Shown here piece after piece: positions 48,370 to 59,149 of a DNA stretch of 64,000 nucleotides. Under the pieces are notes generated by a model, which was not told where the DNA came from, did not search any database, and was given only the letters and a program-made list of their open reading frames with translations. Origin of the DNA: Saliterribacillus persicus. Lineage in GTDB: Bacteria > Bacillota > Bacilli > Bacillales > Amphibacillaceae. Each line of letters starts with the position of its first letter. Position 1 is the stretch's first letter. The position numbers and the translations under genes were made by a program. The stretch spans positions 1 through 64,000 of the forward strand of contig NZ_QPJJ01000017.1 in NCBI RefSeq assembly GCF_003337485.1. The letters run 5' to 3'.

Positions 48370-48879
48370 CTATTTATTACCACGTCGCCACTCTTCAAAA
48401 ACCTTCAAAACATCCTCGCTTATTGGGATTTTCTGGGTTCTTTTACCTTCTTTATGCAATTTTATATCATTTTTAATTTCTTTTTGAATATTGGATATTT
48501 CAATCCACAACTCTCGCGCTGAGATTCGGTAGGCACCTTGTGCGAATATTGTTCTTTGCTCTGCATAATCAGATGTAGCAACATAAACTTTTGTGCGAAC
48601 ATTTTTAAATTCTTTGATCAAACGTTCAATACATTCATCTGCAGTCTCATTTTCTTTGGTGAATATTACTTCTACTCGATATTTCTCCTGCTTATGCTCT
48701 GCACCTCTTACTTCATAAGCATCGAACACAATAATAACGCGTCTTTTTCTGTATGCTTGGTACTCTGCCATTTTATCAATTAATATGTTTCTAGCTTGCT
48801 CAAGATCATCGTCTCTTAAAGCTTTCAATTCTTCCCAAGCACCAATCATGTTATAGCCATCGACTAATAATACATCCAT
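48370..48879 (-). CDS. rae1: ribosome-dependent mRNA endonuclease Rae1 (YacP, NYN domain)
   Basis: A 169-residue NYN (PIN-like) nuclease: VLLVDGYNMIGAW (acidic Asp near 7), VIIVFDAYEV (Asp near 53), ETADECIERLI and VYVATSDYAEQ (Asp near 104) give the acidic active site. B. subtilis Rae1 cuts mRNA in the ribosomal A site. It overlaps the rlmB stop by one base, so it is coupled to the rRNA/tRNA maturation genes upstream. Confidence 0.92.
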   Translation of the reverse strand: MDVLLVDGYNMIGAWEELKALRDDDLEQARNILIDKMAEYQAYRKRRVIIVFDAYEVRGAEHKQEKYRVEVIFTKENETADECIERLIKEFKNVRTKVYVATSDYAEQRTIFAQGAYRISARELWIEISNIQKEIKNDIKLHKEGKRTQKIPISEDVLKVFEEWRRGNK

Positions 48880-49625
48880 TACCCTTCACCTAGTGGATAC
48901 CGCTTTCTGTATACTTCATAAAGTAGAAGACTTGCTGCTACAGATGCATTTAAAGAGGAAACTTTTCCCATCATCGAAAGAGAAACCGTCCAATCACATT
49001 TCTCTCTTACCAGCCTACTCATTCCTTTTCCTTCGTTTCCAATGACAATCGCAAGCGGCATCGTACCATCTAATTTTCTAAAATCCTCCGTCGCGTCCGC
49101 TTCAGTACCAACCACCCACACGTTTCGGCTCTTTAACTCTTCGATAGTTTGGGATATATTCGTGACGCGAACAACCGGTACATATTCAATAGCCCCTGCT
49201 GATGTTTTAGCAACTGTTGCAGTTAAGCCTACAGCTCGTCTTTTAGGAATAATCACACCATGGGCTCCTGCCGCGTCCGCCGTTCTAAGAATTGAGCCTA
49301 AATTATGAGGGTCCTCTATTTCATCTAAGATAATAAAGAAAGGCTCCTCCTCTTTCTGTTTTGCCGCGTCAAATAGGTCCTCTAAAGTAGCATATGTATA
49401 AGCTGCTACTAACGCAATTATCCCTTGATGATTACCCTCTACTTGCTGATCAATTTTTTTTCGAGGAACACGAGTGACAATAACATTTGCCGCTTTTGCC
49501 ATGTGATCAATTTTGGTTAAAAATGCAGGGCTTAATTGGTCGGAAACGAGTAATTTTTCGATCGACCTCTCTGCTTTTAATGCTTCCAAGACAGGATTTC
49601 TACCTATAATCCACTCTTGATCCAT
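48879..49625 (-). CDS. rlmB: 23S rRNA (guanosine-2'-O-)-methyltransferase RlmB
   Basis: A 248-residue SPOUT enzyme: N-terminal substrate-binding domain (WIIGRNPVLEALKAERSIEK), then the knot with ILDEIEDPHNLGSILRTADA, IVIGNEGKGMSRLVRE and VSLSMMGKVSSLNASVAASLLLYE (read in parts). E. coli RlmB methylates G2251 in the P loop of 23S. Two bases separate it from mrnC. Confidence 0.93.
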   Translation of the reverse strand: MDQEWIIGRNPVLEALKAERSIEKLLVSDQLSPAFLTKIDHMAKAANVIVTRVPRKKIDQQVEGNHQGIIALVAAYTYATLEDLFDAAKQKEEEPFFIILDEIEDPHNLGSILRTADAAGAHGVIIPKRRAVGLTATVAKTSAGAIEYVPVVRVTNISQTIEELKSRNVWVVGTEADATEDFRKLDGTMPLAIVIGNEGKGMSRLVREKCDWTVSLSMMGKVSSLNASVAASLLLYEVYRKRYPLGEG

Positions 49626-49627
49626 AC

Positions 49628-50029
49628 TTACTCCACTCCTTTCTCTGTTAGTTCGATTGCTTCTTCAATCAAGGATTCTAAACGCTCTGTTCTATCATCT
49701 AAATATAAAAAGCCTAATAGCGCTTCAAAGGCCGTACTATAACGATAGGTTTGTACATCTGTGTTTCTCGGAATAGAGCCTGATTTTGCATTCCTACCCC
49801 TTCTAACTACCGCTTGTTCTTCCTCTGTAAGGACACCATTATCCAACCAGTTTCTTATTACTACCGCTTGTGCGGTTGCTTTTACGAATCGAACCGCATA
49901 TTCATGTAATGCTTGCACCTTCAACTGTCCCTTTTTTAACAAATACTTACGTACATAGGTTTCATAAATAGCATCACCCATGTACGCAAGTGCTAAACTT
50001 TTCATCTGCTTTACATCATAATCTGCCAT
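49628..50029 (-). CDS. mrnC: Mini-ribonuclease III
   Basis: 133 residues, an RNase III catalytic domain without an RNA-binding domain. LALAYMGDAIYETYVRKYLL holds the catalytic Asp (about 18) and FEALLGFLYLDDRTERLESL the catalytic Glu region. It matures 23S rRNA ends in B. subtilis. Two bases after cysS, so part of the same unit. Confidence 0.94.
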   Translation of the reverse strand: MADYDVKQMKSLALAYMGDAIYETYVRKYLLKKGQLKVQALHEYAVRFVKATAQAVVIRNWLDNGVLTEEEQAVVRRGRNAKSGSIPRNTDVQTYRYSTAFEALLGFLYLDDRTERLESLIEEAIELTEKGVE

Positions 50030-50031
50030 GC

Positions 50032-51432
50032 TTAACCCCGCTTCCAGCGCGTTCCCTGCGGTGTATCCTCTAAAATGATGTTTTTATCCTTCAACTGATC
50101 TCTTATTTCATCTGCTCGGTTAAAATCTTTATTCTTCCTGGCATCGATTCGCTCCTGTATCAGTGCTTCAATTTCCTCATCTAAAAGTGCATCTTTTTCA
50201 TCCAAGGAGATGCCTAAAATAAATAAGAAGTTCTTTAAGGTATCGATAAAAGCATCGATAACCTCCGTTGACGTTTGAGAAGATTGAAGATAGACATTTG
50301 CTTCTTTTGTTACATCAAAAATAACGGAAATAGCGTTAGCTGTGTTGAAGTCATCGTCCATTTCTGTTTCAAAACGAGTTTTGAACGCGGATATTTTTTT
50401 CAACCATTCTTCGTTATCCTCTGTTAGATTCATGCTGGTCTCTTTGCGGTGCATTAAATTTTGATACACATTATTAATCCGATCAAAACTATTTTTCGCA
50501 CTCTCTAATAGATCTTCACTAAAATTAATCGGATGACGATAATGCACACTAAGCATAAAGAAGCGAACTACTTTCGGGTCATGCTCTTTAATTAATTCAT
50601 GTGCCAATACAAAGTTACCTAGCGATTTCGACATCTTTTCATTATTAATATTAATATAACCATTATGCATCCAATAATTTGAAAAAGTTGCCTCGTTGCA
50701 AGCTTCTGACTGGGCAATTTCATTTTCGTGATGGGGGAAGGATAAATCTTGGCCACCCGCATGAATATCAATGGTTTCGCCTAAATATTTTTTCGCCATC
50801 GCAGAGCATTCAATGTGCCAGCCTGGTCGCCCTTTACCCCAAGGAGAATCCCATGAAATTTCGTCTCCTTTAATCTGCTTCCACAAGGCAAAATCCAATG
50901 GATCTTCTTTCTTTTCTCCAACTTGAATACGCGCACCTGATCTTAATTCATCAATTGATTGATGCGAAAGTTTTCCATAACCTTCAAAAGACCTTGTTTT
51001 AAAATAAACGTCTCCGTCTGCTTCATAGGCAAATCCTTTGTCTATTAAAGATTTAATAAAAGAAATTATATCATCCATCGCTTCTGTCACCCTTGGGTGA
51101 TGAACCGCTTCTGCTACACCTAAAGCTCCAACATCTTCCTTATAGGCTTTGATAAAGCGTTCAGCAATTTGTGGTACCTCTTCACCAAGTTCATCCGCTG
51201 CTTTGATTAATTTATCATCCACATCAGTGAAGTTTAAAACGTAGTTCACATCGTATCCTTTATATTCAAAATATTTTCTTACAGTATCAAAAACAATTGC
51301 TGGTCTAGCATTCCCAATATGAATGTAGTTATAAACAGTTGGTCCACAAACATACATACGAACCTTACCTTCTTCAATCGGGTGAAATTCTTCTTTTTTT
51401 CTGGTTAAGGTGTTATATAGTTTAATCGTCAT
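50032..51432 (-). CDS. cysS: cysteinyl-tRNA synthetase
   Basis: CysRS, 466 residues, class [21 protein letters not shown] (HIGN in place of HIGH), [33 protein letters not shown] (zinc ligands His/Glu) and [10 protein letters not shown] (KMSKS). It overlaps the end of cysE by 11 bases and lies under the cysteine T-box, so serine acetyltransferase and CysRS are induced together when charged tRNA-Cys falls. Confidence 0.97.
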   Translation of the reverse strand: MTIKLYNTLTRKKEEFHPIEEGKVRMYVCGPTVYNYIHIGNARPAIVFDTVRKYFEYKGYDVNYVLNFTDVDDKLIKAADELGEEVPQIAERFIKAYKEDVGALGVAEAVHHPRVTEAMDDIISFIKSLIDKGFAYEADGDVYFKTRSFEGYGKLSHQSIDELRSGARIQVGEKKEDPLDFALWKQIKGDEISWDSPWGKGRPGWHIECSAMAKKYLGETIDIHAGGQDLSFPHHENEIAQSEACNEATFSNYWMHNGYININNEKMSKSLGNFVLAHELIKEHDPKVVRFFMLSVHYRHPINFSEDLLESAKNSFDRINNVYQNLMHRKETSMNLTEDNEEWLKKISAFKTRFETEMDDDFNTANAISVIFDVTKEANVYLQSSQTSTEVIDAFIDTLKNFLFILGISLDEKDALLDEEIEALIQERIDARKNKDFNRADEIRDQLKDKNIILEDTPQGTRWKRG

Positions 51433-52081
51433 CCTTCTTCACTCCTTTAAGCTGGGCTAATTCTTGTTTTAATTCTTCTATCTCTGCTTTCATTTCTTTA
51501 AATACTTCAGAAATTGGGTCTGGCAATTTATGATGATCTAAATCCTTTCGAACACGTTCACCATTTTGAACTACAATGCGACCTGGTATACCTACGACTG
51601 TTGAATGGTCTGGAACATCTTCTAACACCACAGAACCAGCTCCTATCTTAGAGCTTTCCCCAATTGTAATCGAACCAAGCACCTTTGCTCCTGTCGCAAC
51701 AAGGGCATTATCTTTTAATGTCGGGTGTCGCTTACCCTTTTCTTTTCCTGTACCACCTAAGGTTACTCCTTGAAAGATGGTAACATTATCGCCAATTTCA
51801 CACGTTTCCCCTATCACGACTCCCATACCGTGATCAATAAAGAAGCGCCTGCCAATTTTTGCACCAGGATGAATTTCTATCCCTGTAAAAAATCGAGTGA
51901 TTTGCGAGATAAATCTAGCAATAAAAAAGAATTTTTTATTATAAAAAGCGTGTGCAAGACGATGCCCCCAGATCGCATGCAGTCCGGAATAAGTTAAAAA
52001 CACTTCGATATACGTTCTAGCAGCCGGATCTTGATCAAAAACCACTTCCATATCCTGTTTAAGCAAGCTTAAAAAGCCCAT
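51422..52081 (-). CDS. cysE: serine O-acetyltransferase
   Basis: A 219-residue left-handed beta-helix acetyltransferase: [20 protein letters not shown] (catalytic Asp-His), [17 protein letters not shown] and hexapeptide repeats, with a polar coiled-coil-like C terminus ([20 protein letters not shown]). It makes O-acetylserine for cysteine synthesis. First gene after the T-box. Usual order gltX-cysE-cysS. Confidence 0.96.
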   Translation of the reverse strand: MGFLSLLKQDMEVVFDQDPAARTYIEVFLTYSGLHAIWGHRLAHAFYNKKFFFIARFISQITRFFTGIEIHPGAKIGRRFFIDHGMGVVIGETCEIGDNVTIFQGVTLGGTGKEKGKRHPTLKDNALVATGAKVLGSITIGESSKIGAGSVVLEDVPDHSTVVGIPGRIVVQNGERVRKDLDHHKLPDPISEVFKEMKAEIEELKQELAQLKGVKKDDD

Positions 52082-52157
52082 CTTTTACCCCCTTTATCCA
52101 CCGTTCTTTTCAATCACTTTTTCTTTGATTTTAAATCGATCTACCTTTTTAATGAAT

Positions 52158-52405
52158 AGAAAAAAAGCGCCTCTATGTTTATCCAACACAGAGACGCTTT
52201 TATGCGCGGTCCCACTCTGTTTAAGGCAATATCTGCCTTCACTTAAGCATCTCATAACGGGAGAAAGCCGCCCTTTTCTACTAAAGTTCAAAAAGGGACT
52301 CAGGAGGCGCATTCAGAAGCTTTAGGCTAAACCACTCGCAGCGAATGTGGTTTTCTCTGTGTAACCTGCTATCTTCTTACTTTTCCTCTTCATCGTTTTA
52401 ACTGA
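52158..52405 (-). promoter_or_regulatory. cysteine T-box riboswitch with terminator
   Basis: The T-box sequence AGAGTGGGACCGCG is at 52218-52205 on the minus strand. Upstream, a stem I carries GAATGCGCC, with specifier TGC (Cys) at 52311-52309. Downstream is the terminator AAAGCGTCTCTGTG/CATAGAGGCGCTTT (52200-52164) with a T run. Uncharged tRNA-Cys should stabilise the antiterminator and switch on cysE-cysS. Confidence 0.9.
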
Positions 52406-52409
52406 TTCT

Positions 52410-52415
52410 ATTATA
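52410..52415 (-). promoter_or_regulatory. -10 of the cysE-cysS promoter
   Basis: A consensus TATAAT lies just upstream of the T-box. The -35 at 17 bp (TTCGTA) is weak. Confidence 0.5.
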
Positions 52416-52438
52416 GCTTATTTTCGTTTAATTACGAA

Positions 52439-53905
52439 TTATTTTATTTGATTCAGAACGTCTTGTAAACGTGCTTGGACAATTTCTTTTCCTAACAAAT
52501 AAATAGCATTAGGTAATTCAGGTCCATGCACTTGACCAGTCGTGGCTACTCGAATCGGCATAAATAACTTTTTACCTTTTTGTTTTGTTTCTTTTTGCGT
52601 AGCTTTAATTTGAGCCTTGATATTCTCTGGAGTGAAATCCTCTAAAGCTGATAAGTGATCATGGAAAGCCTGCAATACTTCTGGTACCTGTTCTTCCTTT
52701 AATACCGTCATTGCCGCTTCATCATAGGTAATTTCTTTTTTGAAAAAGAGCTCTGTCAACTCTACAATTTCTGCTCCATAGCTTAATTGTTCATGGTATA
52801 AGCCAATTAACTCTACCACCCATTTACGTGTGTCCTCATCCATATCGGTAGATACTTTGCCCGCTTTAATGAGGTGAGGTAAAGTTAACTCTACTACTTT
52901 TTCTAGCGATACTGTTTTTAAGTACTGGTTATTCATCCATTTCAATTTAGCTGGATCAAAGATTGCCGGAGAAGTCGACAAGCGAGCTGGATCGAAAATA
53001 TCGATAAACGATCGTTTGGTGAAAATTTCTTCTTCTCCCACCGGTGACCATCCAAGTAGCGCAATGAAATTAAATAACGATTCTGATAAATACCCCAGGT
53101 TTTTATACTGTTCGATAAATTGCAGGATATGTTCATCACGTTTACTTAATTTTTTACGATTTTCGTTTAAAATCAATGTCATATGGCCATATTGTGGTGC
53201 ATTAAAACCAAATGCTTGATAGATCATCATTTGTTTTGGTGTATTTGAAATATGTTCTTCCCCTCTTAAAACATGACTAATTTCCATCAAATGATCGTCA
53301 ATTGCAACGGCGAAGTTATAGGTTGGTATACCATTTTTCTTTACGATTACCCAGTCACCAAAATCACTCGATTCAAAGCTAATTTTCCCACGAACAATAT
53401 CTTGGAAAGAATACGTCACTTGATCCGGCACACGGAAACGAATACTAGGCTGTCTTCCTTCCGCTTCGAATGCAGCAATTTGTTCATCGGTTAAATTTCG
53501 ATGTGCTCCGGAATATTTCGGTACTTGACCATTTGCTTTTTGTGTTTCTCTTTCTTGATCCAATTCCTCTTCTGTCATGTAACATTTATAAGCAAGGCCG
53601 CGCTCCAATAACTCATCTACATATTTATTATAAATATCTAAACGCTCTGTTTGACGATACGGACCATAATTTCCACCGACATCCGCACCTTCATCCCATT
53701 CAATTCCTAGCCATTTTAAGTATTTAAGCTGACTTTCTTCTCCACCTTCGACATTTCGCTTATCATCCGTATCCTCGATACGAATCAGAAAAGTACCTCC
53801 AAAGTGTCTCGCATATAAATAATTAAATAATGCCGTTCTTGCATTTCCGATGTGAAGATTTCCTGTTGGACTTGGTGCATAACGCACACGTACACTACTT
53901 CCCAT
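52439..53905 (-). CDS. gltX: glutamyl-tRNA synthetase
   Basis: GluRS, 488 residues, class Ib. [20 protein letters not shown] (HIGN), [36 protein letters not shown] and [10 protein letters not shown] (KMSKS-like). In Bacillus a single non-discriminating GluRS charges both tRNA-Glu and tRNA-Gln, with later amidation. Start ATG is chosen seven bases after GAGGGG; 19 more in-frame codons upstream are not conserved. Confidence 0.97.
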   Translation of the reverse strand: MGSSVRVRYAPSPTGNLHIGNARTALFNYLYARHFGGTFLIRIEDTDDKRNVEGGEESQLKYLKWLGIEWDEGADVGGNYGPYRQTERLDIYNKYVDELLERGLAYKCYMTEEELDQERETQKANGQVPKYSGAHRNLTDEQIAAFEAEGRQPSIRFRVPDQVTYSFQDIVRGKISFESSDFGDWVIVKKNGIPTYNFAVAIDDHLMEISHVLRGEEHISNTPKQMMIYQAFGFNAPQYGHMTLILNENRKKLSKRDEHILQFIEQYKNLGYLSESLFNFIALLGWSPVGEEEIFTKRSFIDIFDPARLSTSPAIFDPAKLKWMNNQYLKTVSLEKVVELTLPHLIKAGKVSTDMDEDTRKWVVELIGLYHEQLSYGAEIVELTELFFKKEITYDEAAMTVLKEEQVPEVLQAFHDHLSALEDFTPENIKAQIKATQKETKQKGKKLFMPIRVATTGQVHGPELPNAIYLLGKEIVQARLQDVLNQIK

Positions 53906-54014
53906 TTCATTACCCCTCTCTATCTTACGTTTTTTCGCAACTAAACGATCAAACCTATTCATTTATTATAAATTTATCATTCAAAATGATTGCGTTAATA
54001 ACATCACTTATCCT

Positions 54015-54043
54015 ATTTTATTTTAAATTAAGGCTACTGGCAA
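54015..54043 (-). promoter_or_regulatory. sigma-A promoter of gltX
   Basis: TTGCCA at 54043-54038, a 17-bp spacer and TAAAAT at 54020-54015, just after the ispF stop and about 110 bp before gltX. Confidence 0.6.
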
Positions 54044-54047
54044 ATCG

Positions 54048-54518
54048 TTATCCTTCTATAAGCACAACAGCTTCTGCTGCAATACCTTCTTTTCTTCCTG
54101 TAAATCCTAGCTTTTCTGTGGTCGTTGCTTTTACATTAATTTGACCTACTTCTACTTTTAGTATGTCCGCTATCTTTTCTCGAATCTGCTCTATATATGG
54201 CGCTAGTTTAGGTGCTTGAGCAATAACGGTGCAATCAAGATTTGCGATTTTGTATCCCTCTTCCTTCACTAGCTGATACACCTGTTCAAGAAGCACCTTG
54301 GAGTCGGCATCTTTAAAGGACGGATCTGTGTCTGGGAAATGCTTGCCGATATCCCCTTTTGCAATTGCACCTAAGAGTGCGTCTGCTATCGTGTGTAGGA
54401 GGACATCTGCATCAGAATGTCCCAATAATCCGTATTCATATGGGATTTCTATACCGCCGATAATACAAGGTCTACCCTCAACTAGTTGGTGTACATCATA
54501 ACCATGACCTATTCTCAT
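54048..54518 (-). CDS. ispF: 2-C-methyl-D-erythritol 2,4-cyclodiphosphate synthase
   Basis: IspF, 156 residues, the MEP-pathway step making the cyclodiphosphate. [14 protein letters not shown] (zinc Asp8 and His10), [20 protein letters not shown] (zinc His near 42) and [13 protein letters not shown]. It overlaps ispD by four bases (ATGA), so the two MEP enzymes are co-translated. Confidence 0.97.
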   Translation of the reverse strand: MRIGHGYDVHQLVEGRPCIIGGIEIPYEYGLLGHSDADVLLHTIADALLGAIAKGDIGKHFPDTDPSFKDADSKVLLEQVYQLVKEEGYKIANLDCTVIAQAPKLAPYIEQIREKIADILKVEVGQINVKATTTEKLGFTGRKEGIAAEAVVLIEG

Positions 54519-55210
54519 TCTTTCACCTCATTTTTAGTGGTCTCTACCCATATCGCTTCTGCGCGTTTTAAGTCCTCTGGCGTAGTTAACTTCATATTGT
54601 GATAGCTTCCTTCCACAATTTCAACTGCATGACCGATTTCTTCTACTAAAGAAGCATCATCTGTTCCTAAAAAATGATTATCTAAAGCATGCTGATGTGC
54701 CTTTTTTATCAACGGGAGGGAAAATGCTTGAGGCGTTTGAGCTGCCCACAAGACACTCCGGTCTAAGGTTTCTAGTTTTTTCCCGCTGACTTTTTTTATC
54801 GTATCGGTAACCGGCACAGCAAATATTGCTGCATGAGTTAACTCTGTCCTGTTTAATAATTGCTGAAGCTCTTTTACTGTTATAAATGGACGTGCTCCGT
54901 CATGAATCATCACAAAATCTTGTGTAACTGCTTTAAGCCCCTGATAGACACTATCTTGTCTTTCTTTACCACCATCTATTAATATAACTTTTGAAAGAAG
55001 CTGATAGCTTTGGAGTAAATGTTTGAATTGTTCTTGCTCGTTTTTTTGAATAACAAGAATAATTTCCTTACAGGAGGAATCATTCATAAAGGGATTTAGC
55101 GTATGTATAATAAGCGGATCTTTACCTATCATTAGAAATTGCTTATTCTTCCCTGCATTCATCCTTTTCCCTTGCCCTGCTGCTAGAACTACCGCACTGT
55201 ATGTGATCAT
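54515..55210 (-). CDS. ispD: 2-C-methyl-D-erythritol 4-phosphate cytidylyltransferase
   Basis: IspD, 231 residues, couples CTP to methylerythritol phosphate. [20 protein letters not shown] is the nucleotide-binding loop, HDGARPFI and [11 protein letters not shown] are typical, and [13 protein letters not shown] lies near the end. ATG is preceded by AAGGATGGTCAGGA. A hairpin terminator lies before it, so ispDF may be partly separate from yacL. Confidence 0.96.
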   Translation of the reverse strand: MITYSAVVLAAGQGKRMNAGKNKQFLMIGKDPLIIHTLNPFMNDSSCKEIILVIQKNEQEQFKHLLQSYQLLSKVILIDGGKERQDSVYQGLKAVTQDFVMIHDGARPFITVKELQQLLNRTELTHAAIFAVPVTDTIKKVSGKKLETLDRSVLWAAQTPQAFSLPLIKKAHQHALDNHFLGTDDASLVEEIGHAVEIVEGSYHNMKLTTPEDLKRAEAIWVETTKNEVKE

Positions 55211-55273
55211 TCCTGACCATCCTTCTTTATGTAAGATATAACTCAACCTTTTCTAAAAAAATCCCCATAAGAT

Positions 55274-55302
55274 AAAAGTGATAACGAATCGTTACCACTT
55301 TT
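55274..55302 (-). terminator. hairpin terminator after yacL
   Basis: AAAAGTGGTAACGA/TCGTTATCACTTTT with one mismatch and a one-base nominal loop, then TATCTT on the minus strand, 26 bp after yacL. The T run is short. Confidence 0.55.
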
Positions 55303-55328
55303 ACCACCTTCTATAAGTTATACCCTTT

Positions 55329-56432
55329 TCACTGCGCTTTTTCAAGCACTTTAGGTTTAGCAAAAATCATTCGACCAGCAGAGGTTTGTAATACGCTCGT
55401 AATGACAACCTCAATTGTCTGACCAATATAGTCTTTACCTTCTTCCACCACAATCATAGTACCATCATCAAGGTAAGCTACACCTTGTTTTTGTTCTTTC
55501 CCGTCCTTAATGACTTGAACTGCTAACTCTTCACCTGGTAACACAATTGGTTTCACTGCATTAGCCAAATCATTAATGTTCAAAACTGCTACTTTTTGAA
55601 ATTCACAAACTTTGTTTAAATTAAAATCATTTGTTACAACAACACCATTCATCACTTTTGCAAGCTTAACAAGTTTGCTGTCCACTTCTGGAATTTCTTC
55701 AAAATCACCTTCGTACATTTCCACATGGATTGGCAATTCTTTCTGAATTCGGTTCAGAATATCCAGTCCTCGGCGTCCACGATTTCGTTTTAAAACATCG
55801 GATGAATCTGCAATATGCTGAAGCTCTCCAAGAACAAACTGTGGGATAACAATTGTTCCTTCTAAAAAGTTGGTCTGACAAATGTCTGCAATACGCCCGT
55901 CGATAATGACGCTCGTATCCAATATTTTAGGTTTTGGTAATTCAGTTTCTGTCTCATCTTGTAGATCCGATTTCCTTTTTTCTTTTTTAGGCAGTGTGAG
56001 TAAATTCAAAAACTCATCACGACGTTTAAAGCCCACTTGGAAACCAAAATAAGCAAACAAAACACTTAAAAATATTGGAATAACTTGAGATACTATTTTA
56101 ATCTCGATCGCTTGAATTGGCATGTTAATAAAGTAAGCAATAACCAGCCCAATAATAATACCCAAACTACCAAACATTAAATCTCCGACTGGTGCTTTGA
56201 CTAACGTTTCTTCAATCCACATAAAGAAATTGACGATATGATCAACAAACCAAAATGTTAGTAAAAATAAAATAATTGCACCTAAAATTATTCCAATATA
56301 TGGAGCCACATAATCTGAAACCAGCCATGTACCTTCTGTAAAACTTAACAAATTTAGTAAATCTGGGATATAAAGATACCCAGCAGTACCACCTGCAATA
56401 ACAAAGAATAGCTGTACAAATCTTTTTAGCAC
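55329..56432 (-). CDS. PIN/TRAM domain membrane protein YacL
   Basis: A 367-residue protein. About four membrane segments (1-~140) are followed by a PIN nuclease-like domain (PKILDTSVIIDGRI, FVLGELQHIADSSD, RRGLDILNRIQ, VVVTNDFNLNKV) and a C-terminal TRAM domain (QGVAYLDDGTMIVVEEGKDY). Conserved in Firmicutes and Actinobacteria; the cellular role is not settled. I use the GTG (MLKRFVQ) eight bases after GGAGG, as in B. subtilis; two further in-frame GTGs just upstream overlap or crowd that site. Confidence 0.88.
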   Translation of the reverse strand: MLKRFVQLFFVIAGGTAGYLYIPDLLNLLSFTEGTWLVSDYVAPYIGIILGAIILFLLTFWFVDHIVNFFMWIEETLVKAPVGDLMFGSLGIIIGLVIAYFINMPIQAIEIKIVSQVIPIFLSVLFAYFGFQVGFKRRDEFLNLLTLPKKEKRKSDLQDETETELPKPKILDTSVIIDGRIADICQTNFLEGTIVIPQFVLGELQHIADSSDVLKRNRGRRGLDILNRIQKELPIHVEMYEGDFEEIPEVDSKLVKLAKVMNGVVVTNDFNLNKVCEFQKVAVLNINDLANAVKPIVLPGEELAVQVIKDGKEQKQGVAYLDDGTMIVVEEGKDYIGQTIEVVITSVLQTSAGRMIFAKPKVLEKAQ

Positions 56433-56480
56433 CACATTCACCTCCTATTTTTTATTCTTTCCATTTCGTTTTATTTTAAA

Positions 56481-56522
56481 CCATGGCTACTATTAAAATA
56501 AATGTACCATGGGGTTTTATTA
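56481..56522 (-). terminator. possible terminator after disA
   Basis: On the minus strand AAACCCCATGG pairs with CCATGGTTT (two bulged Cs), with a long loop and an A/T tail. Weak compared with others in the window. Confidence 0.35.
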
Positions 56523-56548
56523 TAGTCAAAAATTTCCAAAAATTCCAC

Positions 56549-57622
56549 TTACATATGTCTATCTATAAAAAGTTGTTCTTGAATTCGTTCTAATCCTTCT
56601 TTAATTTTCTCTGCACGAACTTCCCCTACACCATTTACCTTCACTAATTCTGCTGGTGTTGCTTTTACGATCTCAGGTAGTGTTTGAAACTCCTGTACAA
56701 TATAATCGACGATTACATAAGGCAAACGAGGAATTTTATGCAAAATACGGTACCCTTTTGGAATAACGACCTGGTCCATTTTTGTTTGACTTGGATATCC
56801 TAAAATTTTTGCAATATCTCCATCCTCTAATAATTCTTGGGTGGATCTTTTTTGAAGCTTTTTTAGGATTTCAGAGACATCTGCTTCTGGCGCATAAAGG
56901 TAATCCTGGATCAATAATTTCGCTTCTAATTCAATATTTGAAACGAGCTCCGTCAATTGAAGCTGTATTAATCTTCCTTCTGTTCCAAGCTCATTAATAT
57001 AATTTAGGATCTCTGTTTTTATACGAAGTACCATCTCCACACGATGAAATACTTGTACGGCTTCACTTAGGGTACTCACATTCTCAAACTCTAATGCTCC
57101 AAGGTTTGTAATCCCTTGATCTAGCACCATTTTATACTTATCTAAGGTTTGTAACGCTTGGTTTGCTTTTGCTAAAATGACGGCAATATCCTTTAAAACG
57201 TAACGAATATTACCTTTATACAGCGTGATCACATTTCGTCTTTCAGAAATAGCAATAACCAAGTGTCCTGTTTGTTTTGCTACTCTTTCTGCTGTTCTGT
57301 GACGCATTCCTGTTTCTCTGGAGGAAACCTGCACATCTGGCATTAACTGCACATTTGCATATAAAATTTCTGATCCTTTTTCATTGAGGATTATGCCACC
57401 ATCCATTTTTGCTAACTCGTACAAACTAGCAGGTGTGCATTTTGCTTGAATCTCAAATCCTCCATCTACTATTGATTTCATTTGCTCACTATAGCCTACA
57501 ACAATAAGTCCTCCCGTTTTCGCCCGTAAAACATTTTCTATTCCTTCACGAATCGGAGTTCCTGGTGCAACCCATTTAAGCATTTCTGAGACTATTTCTT
57601 CTTTTTTTCTCTTCTTTTCCAT
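56549..57622 (-). CDS. disA: diadenylate cyclase DisA (DNA integrity scanning)
   Basis: DisA, 357 residues: DAC domain (about 1-145), helical linker, and C-terminal helix-hairpin-helix DNA-binding part ([18 protein letters not shown]). It makes c-di-AMP and slows at branched DNA. The RHR motif is intact ([12 protein letters not shown]), but the DGA motif reads DGG (Asp74-Gly75-Gly76; codons GAT GGT GGC). The ATG directly follows the radA stop, with AGGAGG inside radA. Confidence 0.94.
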   Translation of the reverse strand: MEKKRKKEEIVSEMLKWVAPGTPIREGIENVLRAKTGGLIVVGYSEQMKSIVDGGFEIQAKCTPASLYELAKMDGGIILNEKGSEILYANVQLMPDVQVSSRETGMRHRTAERVAKQTGHLVIAISERRNVITLYKGNIRYVLKDIAVILAKANQALQTLDKYKMVLDQGITNLGALEFENVSTLSEAVQVFHRVEMVLRIKTEILNYINELGTEGRLIQLQLTELVSNIELEAKLLIQDYLYAPEADVSEILKKLQKRSTQELLEDGDIAKILGYPSQTKMDQVVIPKGYRILHKIPRLPYVIVDYIVQEFQTLPEIVKATPAELVKVNGVGEVRAEKIKEGLERIQEQLFIDRHM

Positions 57623-58999
57623 CTAGCTGCCTCCTAAAGTGACTTGTATTGCTTCTTGTACGGTATTCACGCCAACTACTTGAATGTCATCTGGCGGATT
57701 CCAACCTTCTAGATTCTTAGCTGGGATGACGGCTCGTTTAAAACCTAACTTTGCTGCCTCTTGTACCCGTTGTTCAATTCTAGATACCCGTCGGATTTCT
57801 CCAGTTAAGCCAACTTCCCCAATTAACACATCATCCATTCTAGACGGTTGATCTCTAAAGCTAGAAGCAACACTAATCGCAACAGCTAAATCAATAGCAG
57901 GCTCGTCTAATTTCACACCACCCGCTACTTTTACATAAGCATCTTGATTTTGGAGCATCAAGCCTACTCTTTTTTCCAAAACCGCCATCAAGAGTGGCAC
58001 ACGATTATGATCAATCCCTGTTGCCATTCTTCTTGGGTTTCCAAAGCTTGTTGGAGAAATGAGCGCTTGAATTTCTACTAAAACTGGCCTTGTTCCCTCC
58101 ATTGATGCCACAACAGTCGAACCAGCTGCGCCGCGCGAACGTTCTTCTAAGAATATCTCTGAAGGATTTAAGACTTCTTTTAAGCCTTCTTCCTTCATCT
58201 CAAAAATACCCATATCGTTCGTGCTTCCGAACCTATTCTTTACGCCACGTAGTATTCTAAAGGTGTGATGACGCTCGCCTTCAAAATATAATACAGCATC
58301 TACCATGTGCTCCAGTAATCGTGGTCCAGCTATTGAACCTTCTTTCGTTACATGTCCCACAATAAAAATAGGTATATTATTTCGTTTGGCAATACGCATT
58401 AATTCACTCGTACATTCTCGAACCTGTGTGACACTTCCAGGTGCGCTCGTTACATCTTCTTTAAATACCGTTTGAATCGAGTCAATTACCACAAAGGAAG
58501 GTTTTAATTGATCAATTTGAGTGGTAATGTCCAGCATGTTCGTCTCCGCTAACACATACAATCGATCAGATGTTACCCCAAGACGATCTGCTCTTAGCTT
58601 CGTTTGTCTCGTTGATTCTTCTCCTGAAATATAGAGGACATCAATATTTTGAGTGGCTAATTGATTGGAAACTTGTAAGAGAAGCGTAGACTTTCCAATT
58701 CCCGGATCTCCACCAATTAAAACCAAAGAACCACGAACAATTCCACCGCCTAATACTCGATTTAATTCACCAATCCCAGTAACGATACGAGGCTCTTCCT
58801 GAGACTCGATAGCGGTAATTTTTTCGGGCTTTTGCGTAATATTACTTCCACTCGCCCAATTTCCTCGCTTTTGTGTACCTGTGACTACTGTCTCTTCGAT
58901 CAGGGTATTCCATTGGTTACAGCCAGGACATTTTCCCATCCATTTCGGAGACTCGTACCCACATTCCTGACAAATAAATTTTGATTTTCGCTTAGCCAA
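57623..58999 (-). CDS. radA: DNA repair protein RadA
   Basis: RadA/Sms, 458 residues, a hexameric helicase that helps recombination branch migration. N-terminal zinc finger (CQECGY...CPGCNQW), Walker [11 protein letters not shown] (about 95-104), RadA motif [11 protein letters not shown] and a C-terminal Lon-protease-like domain ([19 protein letters not shown]). The start is TTG, eight bases after AAGGAG. Tightly coupled to disA. Confidence 0.96.
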   Translation of the reverse strand: MAKRKSKFICQECGYESPKWMGKCPGCNQWNTLIEETVVTGTQKRGNWASGSNITQKPEKITAIESQEEPRIVTGIGELNRVLGGGIVRGSLVLIGGDPGIGKSTLLLQVSNQLATQNIDVLYISGEESTRQTKLRADRLGVTSDRLYVLAETNMLDITTQIDQLKPSFVVIDSIQTVFKEDVTSAPGSVTQVRECTSELMRIAKRNNIPIFIVGHVTKEGSIAGPRLLEHMVDAVLYFEGERHHTFRILRGVKNRFGSTNDMGIFEMKEEGLKEVLNPSEIFLEERSRGAAGSTVVASMEGTRPVLVEIQALISPTSFGNPRRMATGIDHNRVPLLMAVLEKRVGLMLQNQDAYVKVAGGVKLDEPAIDLAVAISVASSFRDQPSRMDDVLIGEVGLTGEIRRVSRIEQRVQEAAKLGFKRAVIPAKNLEGWNPPDDIQVVGVNTVQEAIQVTLGGS

Positions 59000-59110
59000 A
59001 TGATTCGCTCCTTTTCATTATATACGATTTTAACGTCCATTAAGTTACAAGCATCTATCAATTTGTTTAAATATATATGTAAAAAGTGTGGAAAACTCAA
59101 TATAAATACG

Positions 59111-59143
59111 AAAAAACCGGAAGGGCTATCCCTCCGATTTTTT
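59111..59143 (-). terminator. terminator of the ctsR-clpC operon
   Basis: On the minus strand AAAAAATCGGAGGG pairs with CCCTTCCGGTTTTTT (one bulge, four-base loop), ending in a six-T run just after clpC. Confidence 0.8.
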
Positions 59144-59149
59144 CAAATC

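Noticed and set aside
52094-52312. 72-codon frame within the cysE leader
   Set aside because: It coincides with the T-box RNA structure and terminator; the frame is incidental.
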